Shown piece after piece: positions 8,995 through 16,594 of a stretch of 32,164 bases of DNA (within the stretch, counting starts at the first letter, position 1; each line of letters starts with the position of its first letter). Below the pieces are notes generated by a model. It made no database searches and was not told the origin of the DNA. It was given only the letters and a program-made list of their open reading frames with translations. This DNA is from Methylophaga sp. (GTDB lineage: Bacteria > Pseudomonadota > Gammaproteobacteria > Nitrosococcales > Methylophagaceae), in assembly GCA_026988435.1 (NCBI GenBank), contig JALSLH010000084.1, positions 1 through 32,164 on the forward strand, read 5' to 3'. Made by a program: the position numbers and the translations under genes.

Positions 8995-9960
8995 TTAACT
9001 TCCTGTTGTTGAATCACGATGCTCATCCTTTTGAGTTTTGTTTTCCCAAAAGTCAAAAAAATTAAACCATTGCAATGGCGCTTTTTTACAATAATACTCA
9101 AGCCGCGCGGCATAAGATTGTACTACCTCTGTTATCGCTTGTTGACGCTCTTTTCGCGAGAATTTTAGACGTTCAGAAAATAACTCCACATAGATGTGAT
9201 ACGTCGCCTTTTTCTTTAAACAAAACATCACATATACCGGACATTTTAATAAACCAGCCAAAATAAAGGCGCCTTGTGGCATCGGAGCATTACGACCTAA
9301 AAATTGCACATTGGAAACTCTAGCTTGGCTTTCATTGCTTGGAGTTCTGTCACCAGCAATAACGATAAATTCACCATTATCAATTCGATCTGACAACATC
9401 ATAGCCGTTGCCGGTGATATATCAGTTACCTGTAACAATTTAATCTTTGAGCTATCATTAACTTTCTTCATCAAAGAATTAAATTTTTCTGCATTCTCAG
9501 TATTCACTAAAACGGTCAGCATAATGCCCGGCAACTGTTGTCCTAGAGCATTACATACTTCTGCGTTCCCCAAATGAGAAACAATAATGATGCCGCCTTC
9601 TTTTTGACCGTCGAGTCGAGCTAAAATTGTCGGCGTCTCAAAAATCACATCCTCTCTACTGATCTCGCCCATCCAGACAAGAAATTTATCTAACATTATT
9701 TCGCCAAACATTAAAAAATGCTTGAATGAAGTCAGTGAATTAGCCTTTTCAGGCTCTAAATAAGGCTTTACTAGTTTCAAATATTGCTGTGATGCTTCCC
9801 TAGCCGGTCGCCCCACCAAATAGTAATATGCCATGATGGGAAATAAAATAATTCGAAAACCTAGGCGTCCAAAAACACGATATATAATCAATAAAGATTT
9901 CATCCCTAGAAGGGTTCCTGACTCCTTTGCCTTTGACCAATGATTTTCTGATTTTACCAC
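8995..9960 (-). CDS. LpxL-like lysophospholipid acyltransferase (acyltransferase half of ApeJ)
   Basis: The 321-residue membrane-associated protein belongs to the LpxL/HtrB acyltransferase family. It has one hydrophobic segment near residues 20-50 and the HX4E active-site motif SHLGNAE (His129, Glu134). It probably transfers the aryl polyene chain onto a lipid or sugar acceptor. In several ape clusters this domain is fused behind a family 2 glycosyltransferase as ApeJ. Here the GTG start at 9960 immediately follows the TAA stop of the glycosyltransferase gene. The N-terminal HWSKAKESGT stretch is typical of the family and supports the GTG start over the internal ATG (residue 20). Confidence 0.8.
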   Translation of the reverse strand: MVKSENHWSKAKESGTLLGMKSLLIIYRVFGRLGFRIILFPIMAYYYLVGRPAREASQQYLKLVKPYLEPEKANSLTSFKHFLMFGEIMLDKFLVWMGEISREDVIFETPTILARLDGQKEGGIIIVSHLGNAEVCNALGQQLPGIMLTVLVNTENAEKFNSLMKKVNDSSKIKLLQVTDISPATAMMLSDRIDNGEFIVIAGDRTPSNESQARVSNVQFLGRNAPMPQGAFILAGLLKCPVYVMFCLKKKATYHIYVELFSERLKFSRKERQQAITEVVQSYAARLEYYCKKAPLQWFNFFDFWENKTQKDEHRDSTTGS

Positions 9961-10707
9961 TTACGCTCTCCGCCAAAGGATTAATGGTAATCGCTTCAAC
10001 ATGCCAAAAAACAACCTTGTGTGCATCCATGAGATCCGCACATTATCATGAAACACATCAAAATGTGAGACACCATCTATAGGATAGTGAACCTTTGTTA
10101 ATACATTTTCAATTTTTCCAGCGCGCCATACCCAGCGTACGATGATCTCAGTATCAAAATCCATTCTATTGCCACAAGGTTCTTGATTTAGGAGTGTGAT
10201 AATCTCGGCCAAGGGGTAAAGCCTGAATCCACACATACTGTCTTTTATCTCAAATGAAAGTGTATTTATCCACACCCAAATATGCGTTAAATAACGGCTA
10301 TAGTATCGTCCCTTTGGCACCGATTCATCATATTCTGGATACCCCGCAATAACACTATCCCTGTTATCTTTCCCTATCTGCATAAAGTGAGGTAAATCAG
10401 CTAAGTCATGTTGTCCATCGGCATCAACTTGCAAAGCATGTGTATAGCCTTTTTCAAATGAAAGCCTAAAGCCCGCCTTAACCGCCGCCCCTTTACCTTT
10501 ATTCTCATCCAGCCGTAATAACGAGACACGTTGTGGATGAATTTTCTCCAGCTCAATCAAAATATTACTGCATTCTCTGTCACTGCCGTCATCCACTAAC
10601 AAAACGGGATAATCATGCATGAGTACATCCTGCAAGGTTTGACGAATAGCGCGCTCATGATTATAAACAGGAATAATAACTATAGGCTTGAATTCTAGGC
10701 TACTCAA
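9961..10707 (-). CDS. Family 2 glycosyltransferase (glycosyltransferase half of ApeJ)
   Basis: A 248-residue GT-A fold enzyme with PVYNHE near the start, DDGS for nucleotide binding, and DADGQHD as the DxD metal site. It resembles dolichol-phosphate-mannose synthase-like transferases and would add a sugar to the lipid acceptor or the aryl polyene. No ATG precedes the conserved IVIIPVYN region. The reading frame begins with TTG at 10707, overlapping the apeH-apeI stop by 8 bp, so an unusual start codon is required. No strong ribosome binding site is visible, and translation may depend on coupling. Confidence 0.78.
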   Translation of the reverse strand: MSSLEFKPIVIIPVYNHERAIRQTLQDVLMHDYPVLLVDDGSDRECSNILIELEKIHPQRVSLLRLDENKGKGAAVKAGFRLSFEKGYTHALQVDADGQHDLADLPHFMQIGKDNRDSVIAGYPEYDESVPKGRYYSRYLTHIWVWINTLSFEIKDSMCGFRLYPLAEIITLLNQEPCGNRMDFDTEIIVRWVWRAGKIENVLTKVHYPIDGVSHFDVFHDNVRISWMHTRLFFGMLKRLPLILWRRA

Positions 10708-12394
10708 AACAAATTCGCCCGCTGGAATGAAGTCCTTTTTCTGACTGATACTTAAATATCAATTTCTTCTTAATGACATTGTATTCCAAATTAATCACAA
10801 TTTCGTCATTGGGCTCAATGATCTGTAAAAACTTAATTACTTCCAATCGGTTGAATCGTCCACTCATCGGCAATAATTGCCATGCCAATTTCTCAGCCCA
10901 ATATACTTGGGTCACGCCAGGCAAAATTGCCCTGTCATCAAAATGCCCCTCAAAATAAAGTAGTTCCGCTGGAATATTACATTGTATTTCTACTTGAGCT
11001 CCATCCACATCTAACCTTCTGATTTTTGGCCACTTAATAACAGGATGCAGATCAAATAGTAGTTGTATAGCTTTTAAAGGTAGTTTTCCTTGAGCGTTAT
11101 AAGGCATCTGATCTATAAATCGCCACCGACGTGGTAGTACCGTTGATTCAAAATGATGAGATAAGTCACTTTTAAACTGCTTAATGAATGCCCGCCTACC
11201 TAGCAACATTAACTGTGCATCCCCTTCTGTCGTAAGGCGCATAGCAACGGCTGTTTCCATTCGGTTACGACTGAGCGTAAGCACTTTAACTTCCTTTGCC
11301 CAGCTATTGTTCATTAATAACTTTTCCATTGCCGTCAAAGAGACTCGCTTACCTTCGACTTTTACGATGGTATCTACCCGTCCTTTTAGCTCAAACTCAC
11401 CAGACTTACCGAAGACAGCGCGATCAGACAGCACTAAGGCTTCTTGTTGTCCAAGAAAAGGAGAGGTCACGGCCAACCTGTCATCCAATGAAGATGTTAA
11501 TCCTACATATGGCAAGGCATGCCACATAGCCTTATCAACCGTTTTTTGTTGGGTTCGCCAAGCAATAACTCCCGTTTCTGAGCTACCATATATTTCTCGT
11601 ACCGGCGCATTAAAAAGCGCGCTTATAAATAGGCTGTCTTGCTTTTCCAATGGGGCGGCTGATGATATTACATGTTGGCAACGACCGTTTAACTCAGCCC
11701 AATTTACTGTCGTATTAATTCGACTCAAATGTGAGGGACTAGAGATCACTGAAAACTTAGGGTAATAATGGGCGTGATGGAAAATATCTTCTGAATATTC
11801 GCATAAATAACGAGTAAAAGGGATTCCCGAACTGAACGGCCATAATAATCGAAACGTCATTCCATAAAGATGCTGATGAGAAACAGTTGTCAAGACGACA
11901 CCATCTTCAGTTGGCCATTGCTTCTCTAATGTTTCCAGTTCCAATTCTAGCTGAGAAATGGTTTTAATTATCGCTTTGGGGTCGCCGGTTGATCCCGATG
12001 TATAGATTTCTATGGCAACGGAGTTTGGATTTAATTTATGCCAATTCACAGCCTCGATTTCAACTTCACAATCATCAACTTCTAAGCCGTCAGGAAAATC
12101 ACCGATAAAGCCATCTACATGATCATGTAATTGAGCTACTGTTCCTTCACAATTATCTCCTGGCACACAGGCATGTTTTTCCAACTGCCATAACGCGAGC
12201 AAGATCGCTAAAAATTCAAATGCGTCAGCGTGATATAGTGCCCAACGCTTTCCTTGTTTTCCTGACAATAACTTAACCCAACAACTGACCCGCTTCAGTA
12301 AGTCTTCAGTCGTTTTGGCCTCACCAGCTTGTGTCGCAACAAGCTGCTTTGGTTGTTGAATCAGCCAGTTAGATAAGGGCGTTATTTTAGACAT
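10700..12394 (-). CDS. Fused AMP-dependent acyl-ACP ligase and hotdog dehydratase (ApeH-ApeI)
   Basis: The 564-residue protein has two parts. Residues 1 to about 445 are an adenylating enzyme with the P-loop TSGSTGDPK (132-140), YGSSETG (269-275), GKSGEFELKGR (329-339) and the C-terminal lysine Lys437 in QGKLPLKA. ApeH of known systems loads 4-hydroxybenzoate or a similar aryl acid on the ACP. Residues about 455-564 form a FabA/FabZ-like hotdog domain with GHFDDRAILPGV (His484) and Glu501, matching ApeI, the partner of ApeP. In E. coli-type clusters these are separate genes. The ATG at 12394 lies one base after the apeG stop. The N-terminal domain is somewhat short for the family. Confidence 0.83.
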   Translation of the reverse strand: MSKITPLSNWLIQQPKQLVATQAGEAKTTEDLLKRVSCWVKLLSGKQGKRWALYHADAFEFLAILLALWQLEKHACVPGDNCEGTVAQLHDHVDGFIGDFPDGLEVDDCEVEIEAVNWHKLNPNSVAIEIYTSGSTGDPKAIIKTISQLELELETLEKQWPTEDGVVLTTVSHQHLYGMTFRLLWPFSSGIPFTRYLCEYSEDIFHHAHYYPKFSVISSPSHLSRINTTVNWAELNGRCQHVISSAAPLEKQDSLFISALFNAPVREIYGSSETGVIAWRTQQKTVDKAMWHALPYVGLTSSLDDRLAVTSPFLGQQEALVLSDRAVFGKSGEFELKGRVDTIVKVEGKRVSLTAMEKLLMNNSWAKEVKVLTLSRNRMETAVAMRLTTEGDAQLMLLGRRAFIKQFKSDLSHHFESTVLPRRWRFIDQMPYNAQGKLPLKAIQLLFDLHPVIKWPKIRRLDVDGAQVEIQCNIPAELLYFEGHFDDRAILPGVTQVYWAEKLAWQLLPMSGRFNRLEVIKFLQIIEPNDEIVINLEYNVIKKKLIFKYQSEKGLHSSGRICFE

Positions 12395-12395
12395 C

Positions 12396-12941
12396 TTAGT
12401 CGTCTCGTCTTACTCGTTGTCTAACTAGCCACTCAGCCCCAGCTAGAAGCCCCATTAACAAGTATGCAATCATTCCGTTATATAACATCCATACCTCATC
12501 AGTTGCCCAGAGTGCGGTTGCCATTGCAATGGTTCCGTTTATAAGAAAAAAGAGGCTCCAAGCCCATGTTACTTTACGTGTATAAATTATTGCTTTGTGC
12601 GGTAAATCAGGCTCTTTAATTCGAGCCAATCGCTCAACAAAGCTAGTGGCTGAAAATAGACTACTGCCAAACAAAACCAAAAAACCAAAATTCATCATTA
12701 CTGGATAAAATTTTAGCCCTAGTTGATTGCCACCGATAAATATAACGGTGATGATGCCCAGCACCGTTGCCAACACCACTTTTCGCTCAGAATGCCCATC
12801 AAGTGCAAACCATCTTATTGCTAATATAACTAATAAAATAGGCAGTAATAACTTAGCATCATAGTTCTGCAAGCCCCAATAAACTGCAAAGGGATAGCAA
12901 AGAGATGCAATGATAGCTATCAACATCAATGGCTTTTTCAT
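12396..12941 (-). CDS. apeG: Integral membrane protein of the aryl polyene cluster (ApeG-like)
   Basis: A 181-residue, strongly hydrophobic protein with five or six predicted transmembrane helices (near 5-22, 28-46, 55-72, 78-97, 128-146 and 153-171). A polar cytoplasmic-type segment follows SFVERLARIKEP around 103-120. It matches the uncharacterised membrane protein found between the ACP and ligase genes of ape clusters. No catalytic motif is evident. A role in assembling the pathway at the membrane or in lipid handling is a guess. Three bases separate it from the second ACP gene. Confidence 0.68.
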   Translation of the reverse strand: MKKPLMLIAIIASLCYPFAVYWGLQNYDAKLLLPILLVILAIRWFALDGHSERKVVLATVLGIITVIFIGGNQLGLKFYPVMMNFGFLVLFGSSLFSATSFVERLARIKEPDLPHKAIIYTRKVTWAWSLFFLINGTIAMATALWATDEVWMLYNGMIAYLLMGLLAGAEWLVRQRVRRDD

Positions 12942-12944
12942 GTG

Positions 12945-13193
12945 CTAGCCATTCATTAATTTATCAATCTGATCCACAATATCTTGAACTGTTCGCACTG
13001 ACTTGAACTCATCAGGCTGAATTTTTTTGCCGGTCATTTTTCTCAATTCGATCACTAAATCAACCGCATCAATGCTATCAATATCTAATTCTTCATAAAG
13101 GTTAGATTCTAGTGTGATTTCTTTTGGATCAACTTCAAATAAATCTTCAAAAACCGTTACTATTTTTTGAAAAATTTCATCCCGATTATTCAT
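12945..13193 (-). CDS. apeF: Acyl carrier protein ApeF
   Basis: This 82-residue acidic helical protein carries the phosphopantetheine attachment motif DIDSIDAVDL with Ser40. It is one of two ACPs in the operon and carries the aryl starter, the malonyl unit or the growing polyene. The linked phosphopantetheinyl transferase at 15583-16284 is the obvious activator. Which ACP takes which cargo cannot be read from the sequence. The names E and F follow gene order. Confidence 0.88.
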   Translation of the reverse strand: MNNRDEIFQKIVTVFEDLFEVDPKEITLESNLYEELDIDSIDAVDLVIELRKMTGKKIQPDEFKSVRTVQDIVDQIDKLMNG

Positions 13194-13208
13194 TATTTAT
13201 GTTCTCTA

Positions 13209-13469
13209 TTATTTTGTTCTGTTCGTTTCAACTAATGAAACCAATGCATTTACACTAGAAAAATGCTCCCGCGTATCATCTGAATCCGATTTAAGCTTAA
13301 TTCCATATCCCTTCTGAATGGCCAGACCAATTTCTAAAGCATCAATCGAGTCGAGCCCTAACCCTTCAACAAATAATGGCTCATCATCCACTATTTCATC
13401 AGCATCAATGTCCTCTAAATCTAAGCAATCAATTATCATTTGCTTAATCTCATCATGCAACTCACTCAT
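13209..13469 (-). CDS. apeE: Acyl carrier protein ApeE
   Basis: An 86-residue acyl carrier protein with the motif GLDSIDALEIG and modifiable Ser41. The phrase FVEGLGLDSIDALE is typical of the first ACP of ape clusters. It lies directly after the apeD start-side stop with no gap (the apeD stop ends where this ATG begins) and 15 bp before apeF. A cytoplasmic partner of the KS, KR and DH enzymes. Confidence 0.88.
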   Translation of the reverse strand: MSELHDEIKQMIIDCLDLEDIDADEIVDDEPLFVEGLGLDSIDALEIGLAIQKGYGIKLKSDSDDTREHFSSVNALVSLVETNRTK

Positions 13470-14234
13470 CTATCCCGCCTCATTATTAAAATACGTCGTT
13501 AAATCTTGCGTTAGTGCTCGCGCACCTTTGGTCGCACTCAAATCATTTATATAGGGTGCAATACTTATTTTTTCTTTTACTCTAATCCGAAAATGCATCG
13601 GCGTATCAGGTATTTGGTACCAGCGATCCTGCTTCGTTAATGTTGTAGGCACACAACTAATTAAAACAGGCGTAATGTCGACCATTGTTCGAACCGCTAT
13701 ATTCGCAGCACCCCGTTTAAGCCGAATTAATTTTGAAGGTTCTGTTCGAGTCCCTTCTGGGAAGACAATCATAGCCTGATCTTTAGCAAATACTTCATTT
13801 GCTGCAGTAATTACATCTTCGGCATCGCCATCATTAATTATATATCCGGCGGCTTTAATAGGTCCTCGCATAAAAGGATTACGTATTAATGCTGCCTTGA
13901 CGATGCAGTTTGCATTCGGTACAAGCGAGATGAGAAAAACAACATCAAGCAAAGAAGGGTGATTAGCTAATATAAGCTTCGCGTGTTTTAACCGCTCCAC
14001 ATCAGTTACTTCATACGTAAGCACACCTAAAAACTTCATCATCCATATAAACCGACCAAAAGAATAATGTATAAATTTCTGGCCTCGTTGTTCACGACGA
14101 ATTCGGCCACCCGGCAAACAATATAAAATAGGCACAACGATAAGAGGAATCACGATCCCTCCCACACCAAACATAAAAAAACTAAATGCTGTGGCAAGCC
14201 AACGCCAACCATAACGCACTTTATCTAGAAGCAT
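13470..14234 (-). CDS. apeD: PlsC-type 1-acyl-sn-glycerol-3-phosphate acyltransferase-like protein ApeD
   Basis: The 254-residue protein has an N-terminal hydrophobic segment (about 15-42) and the PlsC/LPLAT motifs: NHPSLLD (motif I, HX4D) near residue 91 and FPEGTRTE (motif III) near 158. It is a membrane-bound acyltransferase, distinct from the LpxL-like enzyme at 8995-9960. The two could place the aryl polyene and a second chain on one lipid acceptor. It overlaps the apeC 3' end by 14 bp. Its acceptor cannot be inferred from the sequence. Confidence 0.82.
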   Translation of the reverse strand: MLLDKVRYGWRWLATAFSFFMFGVGGIVIPLIVVPILYCLPGGRIRREQRGQKFIHYSFGRFIWMMKFLGVLTYEVTDVERLKHAKLILANHPSLLDVVFLISLVPNANCIVKAALIRNPFMRGPIKAAGYIINDGDAEDVITAANEVFAKDQAMIVFPEGTRTEPSKLIRLKRGAANIAVRTMVDITPVLISCVPTTLTKQDRWYQIPDTPMHFRIRVKEKISIAPYINDLSATKGARALTQDLTTYFNNEAG

Positions 14235-14970
14235 TCACGTCCTGCCTTTTTATCACCCACTCACTGTTATTCAATTGTATTTTCATGTTTGAAGACAACC
14301 CTGTCAACAATGACATAAATGGTAATAATTCTGCATTAGAATCACTCATCCTTGGTGTGTTTTTAGAAGCATCCTCAAGCTGTTCAATAGTGTAGGCTTC
14401 ACCTTGCTCTTTTGTTAAAATCATTGCAATTGCATATGGAAAGGGTTCACAAGAACAATAGGACTGATATAAAGCAGGAAGAGGAGCATCATAAACAACA
14501 CAAAGAATTCGATCAGCTTCTTGAAGCTGACCTACCGCCTCAAACAATGTATTTAAAACAAGTCCACTCATCGCCGCAATCGACGTCACAGCGCTGGTAT
14601 CTTTCCGTGCTATAGAATAAAGCCCACTCACGGCATTATGCACAGCAAGACTAAAATTAGTGGGCGACATAGGTTCATCTTTACCCATTTCTTCCAGCAA
14701 TGATAAAGTCAGCGCTGTATCACCATGTCTCGATGCAAAAATACTTGGGATCCTGTCGTCCTCTTTCACCACCTGCAAGACAGCGCCCATCGCACACTTC
14801 CCAAGCATATTAAATCGCCGTCTTAAAAGGGGGGGGATTTCTTTTAACGGTATTTTTTGTAATGGCTCATCAATAGGCTTTGGAGCTGACAACCATTTCA
14901 GCCAATCACCCTCTTGCTCTAAACTAGGGGCCAATGCCGCCCACGATTCAACCTTAAACCTAACCACCAA
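14221..14970 (-). CDS. apeC: Short ketosynthase-like chain-length factor ApeC
   Basis: This 249-residue protein corresponds to a stand-alone N-terminal half of a beta-ketoacyl synthase. The region around FSLAVHNAVSGLYSIA followed by SIAAMSGLVLNTLFEA aligns with the nucleophile elbow, but the cysteine is replaced (AAMSG instead of ACSSG). The protein should therefore be non-condensing. Known ApeC pairs with ApeO as chain-length factor. It is the first gene of the operon. The start is non-ATG: TTG at 14970 or GTG at 14967, with AGAG upstream. The coding strand contains a run of eight C residues (14829-14836) that could slip. Confidence 0.8.
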   Translation of the reverse strand: MVVRFKVESWAALAPSLEQEGDWLKWLSAPKPIDEPLQKIPLKEIPPLLRRRFNMLGKCAMGAVLQVVKEDDRIPSIFASRHGDTALTLSLLEEMGKDEPMSPTNFSLAVHNAVSGLYSIARKDTSAVTSIAAMSGLVLNTLFEAVGQLQEADRILCVVYDAPLPALYQSYCSCEPFPYAIAMILTKEQGEAYTIEQLEDASKNTPRMSDSNAELLPFMSLLTGLSSNMKIQLNNSEWVIKRQDVNASR

Positions 14971-15005
14971 ATGGAATCTCTATATTTATTTATCGTCAAA
15001 AAGTC

Positions 15006-15033
15006 ATTTTACTTGCCTGATGGTTTAATGCAA
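15006..15033 (-). promoter_or_regulatory. Possible sigma-70-type promoter of the ape operon
   Basis: On the minus strand TTGCAT (15028-15033) and TAAAAT (15006-15011, five of six matches to TATAAT) are separated by 16 bp. This would give a start about 30 bp before apeC. The -35 match is poor (three of six), so this is only the best candidate in the 171-bp divergent region. Confidence 0.3.
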
Positions 15034-15076
15034 TAACTTTATCGCTATAAATTATGGCTTATCAACCATTTATGTA

Positions 15077-15105
15077 TTGAGTTCACTTCTCGTCACAGAT
15101 ATAAT
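15077..15105 (+). promoter_or_regulatory. Sigma-70 promoter for the secreted protein and PPTase genes
   Basis: TTGAGT (15077-15082) and a perfect TATAAT (15100-15105) are separated by exactly 17 bp on the plus strand. Transcription would start near 15112, leaving a leader of about 30 nt that contains the GGAG ribosome binding site at 15127-15130. Confidence 0.6.
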
Positions 15106-15141
15106 TGCTTTTTAAATTTAAAATCTGGAGCTTATAGAATC

Positions 15142-15582
15142 GTGAAACTTATAACTGTATTATTCTCCCTTTCATTAATGTTACTGACAACACAAGCTCA
15201 CAGCCGTGATACAAAACATATGATGTCAATTGCAGAGGCATTAGAAACCGCTGACTATAAAGAAAAACTCAACCCTAACATCGCGCTATATTTTGGCGAT
15301 CAGTCTCACCCTAAAATTATAAAATCATTTGGTAACTTCCCTACAAATAAAAAAACAAATTCTTTTAATAAAAGCGATGAAACGGCTTGCCAATGGGTAA
15401 TGTTATCAGCACTTCTAGCGCTACAGGCACGAGCAGAAAGAGAAGGTGGCAACGCCATAATCAATATTGCTAGCTACTACAAGAAAAATATCGTAAAAAG
15501 CACAACAGAATTTGAATGTCATGCAGGTGGATTTATGACCGGCGCTGCTTTAACAGGTGAAGTGGTAAAACTTAGTAAATAA
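15142..15582 (+). CDS. Small secreted protein associated with aryl polyene clusters
   Basis: The 146-residue product starts with GTG and has a signal peptide with likely cleavage after TQAHS. The mature domain ends in a cysteine-containing region (Cys127 in EFECHAGG, with another Cys near 93 in TACQWV) and has the pattern AEREGGNAIINIASYY, which recalls the YbjQ/RcsF-type small fold. Similar proteins near ape genes are often annotated, misleadingly, as an excinuclease subunit. The two cysteines could form a disulfide. It has a good sigma-70 promoter, and its stop codon abuts the start of the PPTase gene. The function is unknown; a periplasmic role in pigment lipid handling is possible. Confidence 0.65.
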   Translation: MKLITVLFSLSLMLLTTQAHSRDTKHMMSIAEALETADYKEKLNPNIALYFGDQSHPKIIKSFGNFPTNKKTNSFNKSDETACQWVMLSALLALQARAEREGGNAIINIASYYKKNIVKSTTEFECHAGGFMTGAALTGEVVKLSK

Positions 15583-16284
15583 ATGCCCTCACCGGACTCC
15601 AACCTCCAACTCTGGACAGCCAGGGTTGGAGACAATTCTCTAAAAATTGAACAAGATACAATCCAACTACTCAGCCCATCAGAACGTCAGCGGCTAGATG
15701 CCCTCAAGACCAACAATAAAAAACGAGAATTCCTGTTAAGTCGCGCCCTTATGCGACAAGCTTTAAGTCAGTTGTTCGATATTCCACCCTCAGGCTGGAA
15801 ATTTGTTTTTCGTCCAGACTCCACACCAATTATCTCCAACCTCCCTAACACTACTTTCGTTAGCCTAAGTCACAGCAATGGACTCATTGTCTTTGCTACA
15901 TCCATCTTTCCCATCGGCGTAGACATAGAGTTGATAAAAGAAAAAGAAAATATTCTTACGCTTGCAGAGGCTTTCATGAGCGATAAAGAAATTAACGCCT
16001 TAAAAAGTGATGCCCAAGAGGAGCAGTGTAAAAACTTTTATCGAATTTGGTGCGCCAAAGAAAGTTACTACAAAGCTACACCCTCAAAGCAAGGGTCTAT
16101 AAAATTCAATTCCATCTCAATTCTTGAATATCTAGAGAAGAATGAGATCTGGACTCTAATTGAATATAGTATGAATCACTTCATCTTTTCAATTGTTGTA
16201 AAAAATAAATCTATTTTTATTCATATGAACAATCACGAGTTATTTGGTAATGACGACAACCACTACCCCGTAAAGTCAAGATGA
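15583..16284 (+). CDS. 4'-phosphopantetheinyl transferase, Sfp/EntD type
   Basis: This 233-residue enzyme transfers phosphopantetheine from CoA to the serine of carrier proteins. It has the family motifs LSHSNG (95-100), GVDIE (112-116, metal-binding Asp114 and Glu116) and FYRIWCAKESYYK (152-164, Trp156, Lys159, Glu160). The length is normal for the Sfp type. It follows the secreted protein gene with no gap and lies divergent to the ape operon, so its natural substrates are probably ApeE and ApeF. The final 30 residues are not conserved in type. Confidence 0.88.
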   Translation: MPSPDSNLQLWTARVGDNSLKIEQDTIQLLSPSERQRLDALKTNNKKREFLLSRALMRQALSQLFDIPPSGWKFVFRPDSTPIISNLPNTTFVSLSHSNGLIVFATSIFPIGVDIELIKEKENILTLAEAFMSDKEINALKSDAQEEQCKNFYRIWCAKESYYKATPSKQGSIKFNSISILEYLEKNEIWTLIEYSMNHFIFSIVVKNKSIFIHMNNHELFGNDDNHYPVKSR

Positions 16285-16321
16285 TTCTATATAAAGCTCA
16301 GCCATAAATAAAACACAAAAC

Positions 16322-16349
16322 TTGCTTCCCAGTATGAAGCTTGTATAAT
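16322..16349 (+). promoter_or_regulatory. tRNA-type promoter with GC-rich discriminator
   Basis: TTGCTT (16322-16327) and TATAAT (16344-16349) are 16 bp apart and followed by GGCG, a GC-rich discriminator as seen at stable-RNA promoters. Downstream there is no intact tRNA before 16478, only the 3' fragment of a Leu tRNA. I infer that this is the promoter of a former tRNA unit or of what remains of it. A very similar stretch occurs at 30356-30381. Confidence 0.45.
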
Positions 16350-16366
16350 GGCGTCTGTTCCAAGTA

Positions 16367-16386
16367 TGTACCGTATTTGTACCGTG
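16367..16386 (+). repeat. Pair of TGTACCGT direct repeats next to the Leu tRNA fragment
   Basis: TGTACCGT occurs at 16367-16374 and 16379-16386, a 12-bp period. Short direct repeats near an attachment site can be arm-type sites for a tyrosine integrase. Here that is only a suggestion, because no integrase gene is present. Confidence 0.35.
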
Positions 16387-16477
16387 CACACTTATTCTAG
16401 GGTTGTTTTAGACAGTTTTTAAGTTTGGCGAACATTGCTAAGCAGTTGATATTTAAATAATTTTATATTTACAGTTT

Positions 16478-16535
16478 AGACTTAAAATCCCTCGGCTTCA
16501 CGGCCGTGCCGGTTCGATTCCGGCCCTAGGTACCA
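16478..16535 (+). pseudogene. 3' fragment of tRNA-Leu (TAA), probable attachment-site remnant
   Basis: The sequence begins inside the anticodon arm (GACTTAAAATCCC, anticodon TAA), then has a class II variable arm (CGGC...GCCG), a perfect T-stem (GCCGG with CCGGC) with loop TTCGATT, the acceptor strand CCTAGGT and an encoded ACCA. The 5' half (acceptor, D-arm and the 5' side of the anticodon stem) is absent: the bases before the loop do not pair with ATCCC. A break inside the anticodon arm is a typical crossover point for tyrosine recombinases at tRNA-Leu genes. It is followed directly by a terminator. Confidence 0.8.
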
Positions 16536-16544
16536 AAATATAGA

Positions 16545-16572
16545 GCCTCAACACTTCGGTGTTGGGGCTTTT
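16545..16572 (+). terminator. Rho-independent terminator after the Leu tRNA fragment
   Basis: GCCTCAACAC pairs with GTGTTGGGGC over ten positions (one T-G wobble), closed by a TTCG tetraloop and followed by TTTT. It would end transcripts coming from the left only 22 bases before tRNA-Cys. Confidence 0.85.
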
Positions 16573-16594
16573 ATATCAAACAAGACCACATAAA

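Noticed and set aside
11184..11765. Plus-strand open frame of 193 codons
   Set aside because: It lies opposite the apeH-apeI fusion, whose motifs are intact; the plus-strand translation has no recognisable pattern.
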